Assembly: GCA_013288575.1 (NCBI GenBank)
Contig: JABDBO010000037.1
Coordinates: 1 to 10,075, forward strand
Reading direction: 5' to 3'
Length of the DNA: 10,075 nt
From: Alphaproteobacteria bacterium
GTDB lineage: Bacteria > Pseudomonadota > Alphaproteobacteria > Rickettsiales > 21-14-0-20-44-7
In this document: positions 1-6,768 of the stretch, piece after piece
Position numbering within the stretch: the stretch's first letter is position 1
How the letters are laid out: each line of letters opens with the position of its first letter
Notes under the pieces: generated by a model
Told to the model about the DNA's origin: nothing
Database searches by the model: none
Seen by the model: the letters and a program-made list of their open reading frames with translations, nothing else
Translations under genes and position numbers: made by a program

Positions 1-1182
1 GTGGCTTTGATAACCAACTTTGCCGGGCGCATCAGCACTGCTTTGGAAAACTTCATGCTGCTTGAAAAAATCCAGGAAACCGACCACCGCAAGGATGAAT
101 TTTTGGCAACCCTCGCCCATGAACTTCGTAACCCGCTTGCGCCAATACGCAATGCTTTGGCGGTGATGAAGATGAGCAAAGATCAAAAACTACGCGAACA
201 ATCAGAAGATATAATTACACGCCAACTTGACCATATGATTCATCTTGTCGATGATTTAATGGATATATCGCGCATTACCCAGGGTAAAATTGAGCTGCGC
301 AAAGAATCTGTAAAACTCAACGATATTCTAAGACATGCCATTGAAACTGCTGAACCGTTGATAAAAGAACGCGAGCATACACTTGAAGCCAGCCTTCCTG
401 AAAAAGACATCTGGCTAAATGCAGACTTTTCGCGCATATCGCAGATATTTTCGAATTTGCTCAACAATGCCGCAAAATATACCGATGTTGGCGGCCATAT
501 CCAATTATCGCTCGAACAAACTAAAGATTATGCCACCATCAATATCAGCGACAATGGTATTGGCATATCTTCTGATATGCTTTCGCGCATATTTGAAATA
601 TTTTCACAAGTTGATAGCTCTCTTGAACGCACGCAAGGCGGCTTAGGAATTGGCCTCACATTGGTGAAAAGTTTAGTAGAAATGCACGGCGGAACTATTG
701 AAGCATCAAGCGCCGGTCTACATAAAGGCAGCAAATTCGTAGTGAAGTTGCCGGTTGTTGAAATATTTGCCGCCGATGAAAAAGAAGAAATTATTCCGCA
801 AATCCAAAATAACACATCTTTATTGCGCGTGTTGGTAGTGGATGATAACGCAGCTTCCGCCAGAACTTTGGGTTGGATGATAGAGTTGGCCGGCCATGAG
901 ATAAAACTTGCGCATGACGGAAAATCTGCAATTGAACTCGCCAAAACTTACCAGCCGGCAATTGTGCTGCTTGATATCGGGCTTCCGGGTATGAATGGTT
1001 ATGAAACTTGCAAAATAATGAAGCAGATGCCAGAACTTAAAAACACTATTTTCATTGCTCAAACAGGCTGGGGGCAAGCTGAATATCGACAACAATCAAA
1101 AGAAGTAGGGTTTGACCACCATTTGGTTAAGCCAGTGAGGCTAGAAGATTTGCATAAGCTATTAAGCGAATTCAATTCTTAA
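1..1182 (+). CDS. Hybrid sensor histidine kinase, C-terminal part (5' end outside window)
   Basis: This is the signalling core of a hybrid two-component kinase. It autophosphorylates on a histidine and can pass the phosphate to its own receiver domain. Visible in order: the end of a probable sensory or linker helix (residues 1-30); the HisKA dimerisation domain with the H-box FLATLAHELRNPL, in which His40 is the predicted phosphoacceptor; the HATPase_c domain with N-box SNLLNNAAKYT (about 151-161), G1 DNGIG (184-188) and a GLGIGL G2 box (214-219); then a receiver domain from about 275 with DD at 281-282, phosphoacceptor Asp325 in LLDIGLPGMNGYE, and a conserved Lys in LVKP near the end. The window opens with GTG in frame, but the reading frame is open at the edge and no sensor domain is visible, so the real start probably lies upstream. 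No cognate output regulator is in the window. Its stop lies one base from the stop of the convergent gene. Family assignment is firm; the signal sensed is unknown. Confidence 0.93.
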   Translation: MALITNFAGRISTALENFMLLEKIQETDHRKDEFLATLAHELRNPLAPIRNALAVMKMSKDQKLREQSEDIITRQLDHMIHLVDDLMDISRITQGKIELRKESVKLNDILRHAIETAEPLIKEREHTLEASLPEKDIWLNADFSRISQIFSNLLNNAAKYTDVGGHIQLSLEQTKDYATINISDNGIGISSDMLSRIFEIFSQVDSSLERTQGGLGIGLTLVKSLVEMHGGTIEASSAGLHKGSKFVVKLPVVEIFAADEKEEIIPQIQNNTSLLRVLVVDDNAASARTLGWMIELAGHEIKLAHDGKSAIELAKTYQPAIVLLDIGLPGMNGYETCKIMKQMPELKNTIFIAQTGWGQAEYRQQSKEVGFDHHLVKPVRLEDLHKLLSEFNS

Positions 1183-1183
1183 G

Positions 1184-1666
1184 CTAATTCACTACAGCAT
1201 TATCCAGCTTAAAAAACATCCCAAAATTCTGATTGTTAATCAGTGAGAATTTGCCGGTGACAGTAATAATATTTTCGCTCCATTTAACTGGTTTGGTTGA
1301 AAATACTTCAATAATCTCATTCGGTTCACCCGGTGGGCAATATGGGCAGGTCGGCGTGCGTTTTGATAATATAAAGTGCTTAAACTTTTCCGTCGTTTCC
1401 AACGGCAGCATAAAACCTTTTATGGTCATTTGCGTTCCATTTAGCGCTTTTACTTCCGGCGAATATTTGGCGGAATAGGTATATTCCTTCTCATCAAGAC
1501 TAACTTTGGTTTTACCAAGCACCGCCCACATATTATCTTTTGATATCGGCAGTTTGTTTTGCGCAGCTCGTTCGTCTGATGGCTGTGATAATGTTTGCTG
1601 CACTTTTTGAAAAGCAGAAGTGCTCAAACCAATAAAGATCAGCAATATAATAATAAAATATCTCAT
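1184..1666 (-). CDS. Secreted DUF3299-type protein, second paralogue
   Basis: A 160-residue exported protein with a hydrophobic N-terminal signal sequence (about residues 3-18, with a possible cut near Ser-Thr-Ser-Ala), so it is predicted to be periplasmic. There is no lipobox cysteine. The core resembles the DUF3299 family: IKGFMLPLE at about 82-90, then SKRTPTCPYCPPGEP with CPYC at 107-110, followed by a beta-rich tail. The function of this family is not established. The CxxC could bind a metal or be redox active. Its start ATG overlaps the stop of the upstream paralogue by four bases (ATGA), so the two are probably translationally coupled. It is the last gene of the ABC operon. Placement beside a MacB-like ABC unit behind a Zur-like operator suggests a role in zinc homeostasis, which is an inference. 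The family call rests on motif memory rather than a search. Confidence 0.75.
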   Translation of the reverse strand: MRYFIIILLIFIGLSTSAFQKVQQTLSQPSDERAAQNKLPISKDNMWAVLGKTKVSLDEKEYTYSAKYSPEVKALNGTQMTIKGFMLPLETTEKFKHFILSKRTPTCPYCPPGEPNEIIEVFSTKPVKWSENIITVTGKFSLINNQNFGMFFKLDNAVVN

Positions 1667-2175
1667 ACTGGCGGCTGGCTGATTATGCTTTTAGGTTTTA
1701 TCGGATTATCATTATTCTGAATGGTTGCATTTTCCAGGCGGAAATACAAACCGCTTTTTGTATCATCTACAAGCTTGAAAGTACCGGTAATAAACAGTAG
1801 GCCGTTATTATATTCAACCGGTTTTTGCATATAAACATCAATCACCTCCGTCGGCCCGCCCGGCATGCAATATGGGCAGGTTGGCGTGCGTTTTGAAAGC
1901 AGGAAATGGTCATGCTGCATGGTTGATTCAAGCGGCAACATAAACCCGGCAATACTTTCAGTTTTTCCTGATAATTGTTTCACATCTTGCGGCACAGTTG
2001 CGGTAAATGCATTTTTCTTATCATCAAAATCAATTTTTGCTTTAGCCAGTTTCTGCCACAAATCACCGCTTGCTATCGGCAAATTTTCCTGCATTTTGCG
2101 CTCAGTAGCTTTCTGCTGGCTAAGACCGGTCGTCATCACGAAAATGGCAATTAGTAATATGATTCTGGTTTTCAT
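1663..2175 (-). CDS. Secreted DUF3299-type protein, first paralogue
   Basis: A 170-residue exported protein with a signal sequence over about residues 3-18, predicted to be periplasmic. It is a clear paralogue of the next gene. Both share the core GFMLPLE, a hydrophobic FxLSKRTPTCPYC block (CPYC at 100-103 here) followed by a Pro-Gly turn, a V/I-rich strand with a KPV segment, and a final TGxFxL...S/FGxxFxLxNA block. Only this copy has a C-terminal extension rich in Asn, Pro and Ser (about 153-170). Its ATG overlaps the stop of the permease gene (ATGA), so coupled translation with the ABC permease is likely. DUF3299 members are known next to MacB/FtsX-like permeases, but their biochemical role is not established. 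A periplasmic metal chaperone or a redox/accessory partner of the ABC unit are both possible. Confidence 0.78.
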   Translation of the reverse strand: MKTRIILLIAIFVMTTGLSQQKATERKMQENLPIASGDLWQKLAKAKIDFDDKKNAFTATVPQDVKQLSGKTESIAGFMLPLESTMQHDHFLLSKRTPTCPYCMPGGPTEVIDVYMQKPVEYNNGLLFITGTFKLVDDTKSGLYFRLENATIQNNDNPIKPKSIISQPPV

Positions 2176-3380
2176 CGACTGCTCAAGGTTTTAAAGACAT
2201 CTATCGAATATACCTTAATTGCCGGAATCAAGCTCGCAACAAATGCAATTACCACTGAAGCGCCAACCACATAGAGTGCTGCTTGCTGGTCAATCTCGCT
2301 TGCAAGCTGGATGTTTTTAGTTGAGGCAATATAACCGTTGACTAGATTTATAGAAATATAGCTGAGCCCGATACCAAGAACTGCACCGCTTAATGCCAAA
2401 ATCAAACTTTCGGTTAAACTAATTTTGAACAGTTTTGCCTTTGTTCCGCCAAGACTCCGCATCAGCGCCAGGTCATATTTGCGCTCATTCATCGAATTAT
2501 AAAGGTTGATGAACATAATCAACACGCCAAGCGCAATTATCAGCAAACCAAACGCCTTGATAGTTTCCGTTCCCTCGCCCATTAAACTCATTAGCCGCGC
2601 CGTTTCATAAGCCGGGCTTGCCGCTTGCATCGAGCTATTTTTATTCACAAACCGCGGCAATAGTGAGGCCGCAAGTGGCGAACGATAGCTTATCAGCAAA
2701 GCCGTCAACTCATTGCCCGGATGGTCTTTTTTATAGGCAATTTCCTCCGGATTATCCGCATCTGGATGCTCATGCACATGCCAAACACTCTCCACCGGCG
2801 TCAGCACAACGCGGTCAAGTACGGTGCCAGTCGGCTTCAATATGCCCACGATCGTATATGGAAAATCACTATGCAAATCATCGCTATTCACCAAACCATG
2901 CGCGCCAACGATTTTATCACCAATTTTATTATGGTTTCTTGCTGCCACCTGGCTGCCAAGCACAGCCTCCATCTGCTGGTTATAAAACCGCCCTTGCGCC
3001 AATTCGCCATTATAATGTTTTATATAATCAACATTAGTCCCAACAATTCTGTGTCCATTATAATTATCACCCAGCGCCATCGGCAAAGCCTTAGCCACCA
3101 GCGGATGATGGCTCAATTTATCAGCTTCCTCAATCGGAATATTCCCAGTTGGAATATCGAGTTGGAAAACGGTCGATAGAATAATCTGCAACGGCGAACC
3201 TTTGCCGCTCACCACCAAATCAATCCCTTTGAGGTTTTTGCTGAATTCATCTTCTAGCGCATTATTCACCGTCACTAATGAAAGAATAATCGCCACCCCA
3301 ATCGCAAAAGTAATAATAGTTAGGATCGTATTCGCAAGTTTATGGCGCAAATAAGCGCGCGCGAGTTTGAAACTATTCAT
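2172..3380 (-). CDS. FtsX/MacB-type ABC transporter permease
   Basis: A 402-residue inner-membrane protein with MacB/FtsX/LolC-type layout. One transmembrane helix lies near the N-terminus (about residues 15-38), followed by a large periplasmic domain of about 230 residues. Three C-terminal helices follow (about 275-300, 325-350 and 370-393), with the typical cytoplasmic segment YDLALMRSLGG between the second and third. Proteins of this family usually work as mechanotransmitters or lipoprotein/lipid extractors, not as classical importers. I chose the ATG at 3380 over an in-frame ATG at 3395 because a perfect GGAGG lies five bases before it. This gives an eight-base overlap with the ATPase gene. 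It is co-transcribed with the ATPase and the two DUF3299 genes. Substrate is unknown; the shared Zur-like operator suggests a zinc-starvation function (inference). Confidence 0.9.
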   Translation of the reverse strand: MNSFKLARAYLRHKLANTILTIITFAIGVAIILSLVTVNNALEDEFSKNLKGIDLVVSGKGSPLQIILSTVFQLDIPTGNIPIEEADKLSHHPLVAKALPMALGDNYNGHRIVGTNVDYIKHYNGELAQGRFYNQQMEAVLGSQVAARNHNKIGDKIVGAHGLVNSDDLHSDFPYTIVGILKPTGTVLDRVVLTPVESVWHVHEHPDADNPEEIAYKKDHPGNELTALLISYRSPLAASLLPRFVNKNSSMQAASPAYETARLMSLMGEGTETIKAFGLLIIALGVLIMFINLYNSMNERKYDLALMRSLGGTKAKLFKISLTESLILALSGAVLGIGLSYISINLVNGYIASTKNIQLASEIDQQAALYVVGASVVIAFVASLIPAIKVYSIDVFKTLSSR

Positions 3381-4014
3381 TTGCACCTCCAACATTCAAG
3401 GTTTTTTTGAAGTGCTTCTTGATCCGCCCGTCATGCGAAGCAACAACTAAAGTCGCGCCAGATTTTTCCGCAATTTCAAAGAGCAATTTCACAACCTTTT
3501 CTGCTGATTCATCATCAAGTGCCGAAGTCGGCTCATCCGCCAAAAGCAATTTCGGAGAATTCGCTGCTGCGCGCGCAATTGCCACCCGCTGCGCCTGCCC
3601 GTGACTGATTTCGCTAGGTTTTCTATTAGCCAAATCTTCAATGCCCAAGCTTTTCAGCAATGCTACAGCATCCACGCGTGCCAATGATTTTCCACCCATA
3701 AACGGTGCAACCAATATATTATCCAGCACCGTAACCGCTGCAATCATATGCAAGGTCTGGAAAACTATGCCGATGTTCTCACCTCGAAACTTATCCAATT
3801 TTGAACCGCTCAAATTTGTAATTTCAGTTCCTGCAATTTCAATGCTGCCAGCAAGCGGTTTCAACAAGCCGGAAAGTGCATAGAGTAGCGTGGTTTTTCC
3901 ACTACCAGATTTGCCGCTAAGCAGTGTGTGTTCGCCATTAGCAACGCTAAATTTGGCAAGGTTTAAAACGGCTTTGCCGCCATACCCTAGTTTCAATTCT
4001 GATATTTTGAGCAT
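3373..4014 (-). CDS. LolD/MacB-type ABC transporter ATP-binding protein
   Basis: A 213-residue cytoplasmic ATPase that would power the FtsX/MacB-type permease encoded directly after it. All core motifs are present: Walker A GKSGSGKTT (34-42), Q-loop FQ (Gln86), signature ISHGQ (136-140), Walker B LLLADEPTSALD (156-167, catalytic Glu161) and H-loop SHD (His194). The signature is a variant of LSGGQ with His in place of the first Gly. The length fits stand-alone LolD-like subunits. An AAGGA Shine-Dalgarno lies a few bases before the ATG (about 4018-4022). It is the first gene of the leftward operon, transcribed away from the TonB-dependent receptor and sharing its control region. The family call is firm. 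Metal-related function is inferred only from the operator and neighbours. Confidence 0.92.
   Translation of the reverse strand: MLKISELKLGYGGKAVLNLAKFSVANGEHTLLSGKSGSGKTTLLYALSGLLKPLAGSIEIAGTEITNLSGSKLDKFRGENIGIVFQTLHMIAAVTVLDNILVAPFMGGKSLARVDAVALLKSLGIEDLANRKPSEISHGQAQRVAIARAAANSPKLLLADEPTSALDDESAEKVVKLLFEIAEKSGATLVVASHDGRIKKHFKKTLNVGGANE
3386..3390 (-). promoter_or_regulatory. Ribosome binding site that sets the permease start
   Basis: Read on the minus strand this is GGAGG, followed by a five-base spacer (TGCAA) and the ATG at 3380-3378. The alternative in-frame ATG at 3395 lies upstream of this site and has no comparable Shine-Dalgarno sequence. The site therefore supports MNSFKL as the true N-terminus. 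Confidence 0.75.
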
Positions 4015-4066
4015 ATTTCCTTAAAGCAGATTTTTGTTGATCTTACAAGTTTCATAGTCTAGTGAC

Positions 4067-4072
4067 GATAAT
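4067..4072 (+). promoter_or_regulatory. Possible -10 element for the TonB-dependent receptor
   Basis: GATAAT differs from TATAAT at one base and would start transcription near the centre of the palindrome, about 25 bases before the receptor ATG. The matching -35 region (CTTACA or TTACAA around 4042-4048) is poor, so this is a weak call. Confidence 0.25.
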
Positions 4073-4087
4073 GTTATATTATAACAT
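4071..4087. promoter_or_regulatory. Zur-box-like operator between divergent ABC and receptor genes
   Basis: ATGTTATA-T-TATAACAT is a perfect 17-bp inverted repeat with a one-base centre at 4079. It matches the core of the well-known proteobacterial Zur operator (GAAATGTTATANTATAACATTTC in enterobacteria) across all 17 bases; the outer GAA/TTC arms are not conserved. It lies in the 89-bp gap between the ATPase start and the preferred receptor start and overlaps the best promoter elements of both directions. Zur bound to zinc would repress both operons, with release on zinc starvation. Assignment to Zur rather than a related Fur-family repressor (Fur, Mur, Irr) rests on the TATAnTATA core. Confidence 0.8.
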
Positions 4088-4102
4088 AACACATGAGGTC
4101 AA
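4073..4102 (-). promoter_or_regulatory. Putative promoter of the leftward ABC/DUF3299 operon
   Basis: On the minus strand TTGACC (4102-4097, five of six to the sigma-70 -35) is followed by an 18-bp spacer and TATAAC (4078-4073, five of six to the -10). Initiation would fall near 4066, giving a leader of about 50 bases before the ATPase ATG. The -10 element lies inside the Zur-like palindrome, as expected for repression by promoter occlusion. Found by eye only. Confidence 0.45.
4095..4098 (+). promoter_or_regulatory. Ribosome binding site that sets the receptor start
   Basis: GAGG lies five bases before the ATG at 4104. Using this start, the signal peptide begins directly with MKINKKY. An upstream in-frame ATG at 4062 would place the Zur-like palindrome inside the coding sequence and put a non-signal-like stretch before the signal peptide, so it is rejected. 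Confidence 0.65.
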
Positions 4103-4103
4103 C

Positions 4104-6182
4104 ATGAAAATAAATAAAAAATATCTCTATATTACAGCAGCTTTAATAATTCCGGCAGGCGCAAATGCTGATGATAACGTCGCAGATTACGAAATCATCG
4201 CACAAAAATTAGATGAATCCCGCAATGGATTACTCGCCGAAACTGGCAGCAGCATTTACACCTTCGACCAAAAAGCGATAACAAATTTACCCCTCGGCCA
4301 AGAAACAGAACTCAACAACGTGCTCTTGCAAGCCCCCGGTGTTGCGCAAGATTCCTACGGCCAACTCCACGTGCGCGGCGACCATGCTGACCTCCAATAT
4401 CGCATCAATAGCATCATAATCCCCGAAGGCATTAGCGGCTTTGGCCAAACGCTTGATACTCATTTCGCTGATAAAATCGATTTCCTCACCGGCGCCTTAC
4501 CCGCTGAATATGGCTATCGCACCGCCGGAATCGTCGACATCACTACCAAAACCGGCGCCGCAGAAACCGGCGGCCGCAGCACTATCACAGCTGGCAGCAA
4601 TGATACTTTTGAGACTAATCAGGAATTCTGGGGCAGCCAAGGCAAACTCCAATATTACTTCACCGGCACTTATGACCAAAATGATCGCGGCATCGAACCG
4701 CCAACCCCAGGTGATGCCATTCACGATGACACAAAACAAGACAAAGAATTCGGCTATATGTCATATTTGTTAAATGACGAAAACCGTCTAAATTTCATTT
4801 TCGGCAATTCCACCAACCGTTTCCAAATTCCCAATAACCCTGGCCAGCCGCAGAACTTCACACTAACCGGAACACCAACTTACCCCTCACAAAATTTAGA
4901 CGAAAACCAATATGAACATAACACTTACGGAATTTTAGCCCTGCAAGGCACCCGTGATAATTTGGATTACCAATTCGCATTATATTCCCGCTACAGCGAC
5001 GTGCTCTACAAACCCGATGAAATCGGCGACCTGATATACAATGGCATAGCCTCGCGCGACGACCATTCCAGCTTTACAAATGGCATTCAGAATGATTACG
5101 CCTATCACCTTAACGACGCCCACACAATCCGCGCCGGCTGGGGTTTCAGCTACGAATGGGCGCGCTCACTTAGTGATTCTGCCGTATTTACTACCGACGC
5201 ATTCGGCAACCAAAACAGCTCTACCCCATTTTCTATCCAAGATAATTCCAAAAAAGCCTCTACGCTTGAAGGAATTTATTTGCAGGATGAATGGAAACCA
5301 TTCGATAAACTCACCATCAACTATGGCGCCAGATTTGACCAATATGATGCATATGTCAGCGATAACCAAATTAGCCCACGGCTTGGCGCGATATATGAGC
5401 TAACCCCAACAACAAAACTACACACTGGTTATGCGCATTATTTTACTCCGCCGCCAACTGAACTGATTGCACCAACCAGCATTAACCAGTTCACCAATAC
5501 AACCGGTCAATTAGCAAACAGCACATCATCCCCAGTAATGCCAGAAAAAGATGATTATTTTGATGCCGGCGTAAATCAAAAAATCGGCGAGCATTTAAAC
5601 TTGGGCGTCGATGCATATTACAAACTCGCGCATGACTTGCTAGACGAAGGCCAATTCGGCCAGGCATTAATTTTCGCGCCATTCAATTACCAAAAAGGCA
5701 TCGTCAAAGGTGTTGAATTCAGCGCTGATTATAACAACGGCCCATTCTCCGCCTACAGCAACACCGCAATTTCCAAAGCTGTCGGCAAAGGCGTTGCTTC
5801 CGGCCAATTTAATTTTGAGCAAGATGAATTAAATTACATCAACAGCCACTATGTCCACCTCGATCACGACCAGGCGATAACCGGCTCAGCTGGCACGTCA
5901 TACCAATTCGGCAATAACAAACTCAGCGGTGATTTATTATACGGCAGTGGGCTGCGCTCCGGTTTCGCCAATACTGACCACCTGCCGTTCTACACGCAAG
6001 TAAACGCCGCGATTGACCATAAATTTGATTTCGACGCAATCGGCGAGCTCGATACCAAATTTTCCATCATCAACATATTTGACCGCTCATATGAAATCCG
6101 CGACGGCTCCGGCATTGGCGTTTTCGCCCCGCAATTCGGGCCACGCCGCGGATATTATTTAAGCCTTAGCAAACCGTTTTAA
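4104..6182 (+). CDS. TonB-dependent outer-membrane receptor, probable zinc/metal uptake
   Basis: A 692-residue outer-membrane gated transporter. A Sec signal peptide ends in Ala-Asn-Ala (probable cleavage after residue 22). A plug domain follows (about 45-150) with typical LNNVLLQAPGV, LHVRGDHADLQYRING-like and AGIVDITTKTG segments, then a beta-barrel to the end. DYEIIAQ shortly after cleavage may be the TonB box. The barrel carries the common TBDR segment HLDHDQ near residue 590 and ends in KPF, the C-terminal Phe expected for outer-membrane assembly. No carboxypeptidase-like N-terminal domain or secretin/TonB signalling domain is present, so it is a transporter rather than a signal transducer. 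It lies divergent to the ABC operon behind a Zur-like box and is followed after two bases by its own TonB gene. Zinc or a zinc chelate is the inferred substrate. I see no strongly His-rich loop of the ZnuD type, so the ligand remains open. Confidence 0.92.
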   Translation: MKINKKYLYITAALIIPAGANADDNVADYEIIAQKLDESRNGLLAETGSSIYTFDQKAITNLPLGQETELNNVLLQAPGVAQDSYGQLHVRGDHADLQYRINSIIIPEGISGFGQTLDTHFADKIDFLTGALPAEYGYRTAGIVDITTKTGAAETGGRSTITAGSNDTFETNQEFWGSQGKLQYYFTGTYDQNDRGIEPPTPGDAIHDDTKQDKEFGYMSYLLNDENRLNFIFGNSTNRFQIPNNPGQPQNFTLTGTPTYPSQNLDENQYEHNTYGILALQGTRDNLDYQFALYSRYSDVLYKPDEIGDLIYNGIASRDDHSSFTNGIQNDYAYHLNDAHTIRAGWGFSYEWARSLSDSAVFTTDAFGNQNSSTPFSIQDNSKKASTLEGIYLQDEWKPFDKLTINYGARFDQYDAYVSDNQISPRLGAIYELTPTTKLHTGYAHYFTPPPTELIAPTSINQFTNTTGQLANSTSSPVMPEKDDYFDAGVNQKIGEHLNLGVDAYYKLAHDLLDEGQFGQALIFAPFNYQKGIVKGVEFSADYNNGPFSAYSNTAISKAVGKGVASGQFNFEQDELNYINSHYVHLDHDQAITGSAGTSYQFGNNKLSGDLLYGSGLRSGFANTDHLPFYTQVNAAIDHKFDFDAIGELDTKFSIINIFDRSYEIRDGSGIGVFAPQFGPRRGYYLSLSKPF

Positions 6183-6184
6183 TT

Positions 6185-6709
6185 ATGAAACTAGCTTTAC
6201 CCGGTAGTGTTATTCTTCATATTTGCATTATGATGCTAATAATTTTCTTAGCTCATAAGCAAATCACAACACTGCCACCTAGTGGTTTGATGCCGATAAC
6301 CGTACATCTAGTAACTCTCTCCGAGCCTAAGCAAACTGCACCCAAGCGCGCAATAATAAATAAAACACTAACCAAAAAACCAATACCCGTCGCGGCAAAA
6401 ACCAGCGTGCCGCCCCAAACTATTCAAGAAGCAAAATCAAATAACACCGGCCCAAAAATTCTCTCCCAGCCGATGCCACAAATTCCTGAAGATTTGCGGC
6501 GCGAGGCTTTTTCTACTTCGGCAATCGCGCGGTTTCACATCACCACCAATGGCACCGCAACAGTAGAATTACTCACCCCCAGCCAAAACCCGCGCTTAAA
6601 TCATCTATTACTGGAAGCACTGAAAAATTGGAAATTCGCGCCCGCCACCCAAAATGGCAATAATATAGATGCAGATTTTGACATTAGAGTTCACTTTGCT
6701 GTGAATTAG
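6185..6709 (+). CDS. tonB: Energy transducer TonB, small dedicated copy
   Basis: A 174-residue inner-membrane-anchored protein that transmits proton-motive energy to the outer-membrane receptor. It has one N-terminal membrane helix (about residues 7-24, preceded by few residues), a Pro/Lys/Thr-rich periplasmic linker (about 45-105), and a TonB C-terminal domain (about 106-173) with the family pattern ARFHITTNGTATVELL and LLLEALKNWKFAPA. The linker is short compared with E. coli TonB (239 residues). Its ATG lies two bases after the receptor stop with no clear Shine-Dalgarno, so translational coupling is likely. It would therefore share the Zur-like control. No exbB or exbD is in the window, so it must use motor proteins encoded elsewhere. 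The family call is good; the pairing with the adjacent receptor is inferred from the arrangement. Confidence 0.85.
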   Translation: MKLALPGSVILHICIMMLIIFLAHKQITTLPPSGLMPITVHLVTLSEPKQTAPKRAIINKTLTKKPIPVAAKTSVPPQTIQEAKSNNTGPKILSQPMPQIPEDLRREAFSTSAIARFHITTNGTATVELLTPSQNPRLNHLLLEALKNWKFAPATQNGNNIDADFDIRVHFAVN

Positions 6710-6768
6710 CAGTTCGCACTTAAAAGTGGTGGTGAAGATACCCTTAACCTAACTTTCACCTCCGTATT

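Noticed and set aside
1..3. GTG at position 1 as the true start of the histidine kinase.
   Set aside because: It is simply the first codon at the window edge; the frame is open there and the sensor part is missing, so the gene probably begins upstream.
1181..1216. AAGCT/AGCTT inverted repeat followed by an A-run at the convergent stop codons.
   Set aside because: A five-base stem with a 20-base loop inside coding sequence is expected by chance and does not look like an intrinsic terminator.
4062..4103. Upstream ATG at 4062 as the start of the TonB-dependent receptor.
   Set aside because: It would place the Zur-like operator inside the coding region and add a non-signal-like N-terminus; the ATG at 4104 has a Shine-Dalgarno and a proper signal peptide.
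5836..5880. His/Asp cluster (HYVHLDHD) in the receptor barrel as a zinc-binding site.
   Set aside because: A LDHDQ segment is common in TonB-dependent receptors of many substrates, so it is not specific evidence for zinc.
6710..6768. Possible terminator between tonB and tetR (GGTGAA at 6731-6736 with TTCACC at 6755-6760).
   Set aside because: The stem is only six to seven pairs with an 18-base loop and no clean T-run directly after it on either strand, so it is too weak to call. I see nothing else in this 59-base gap.
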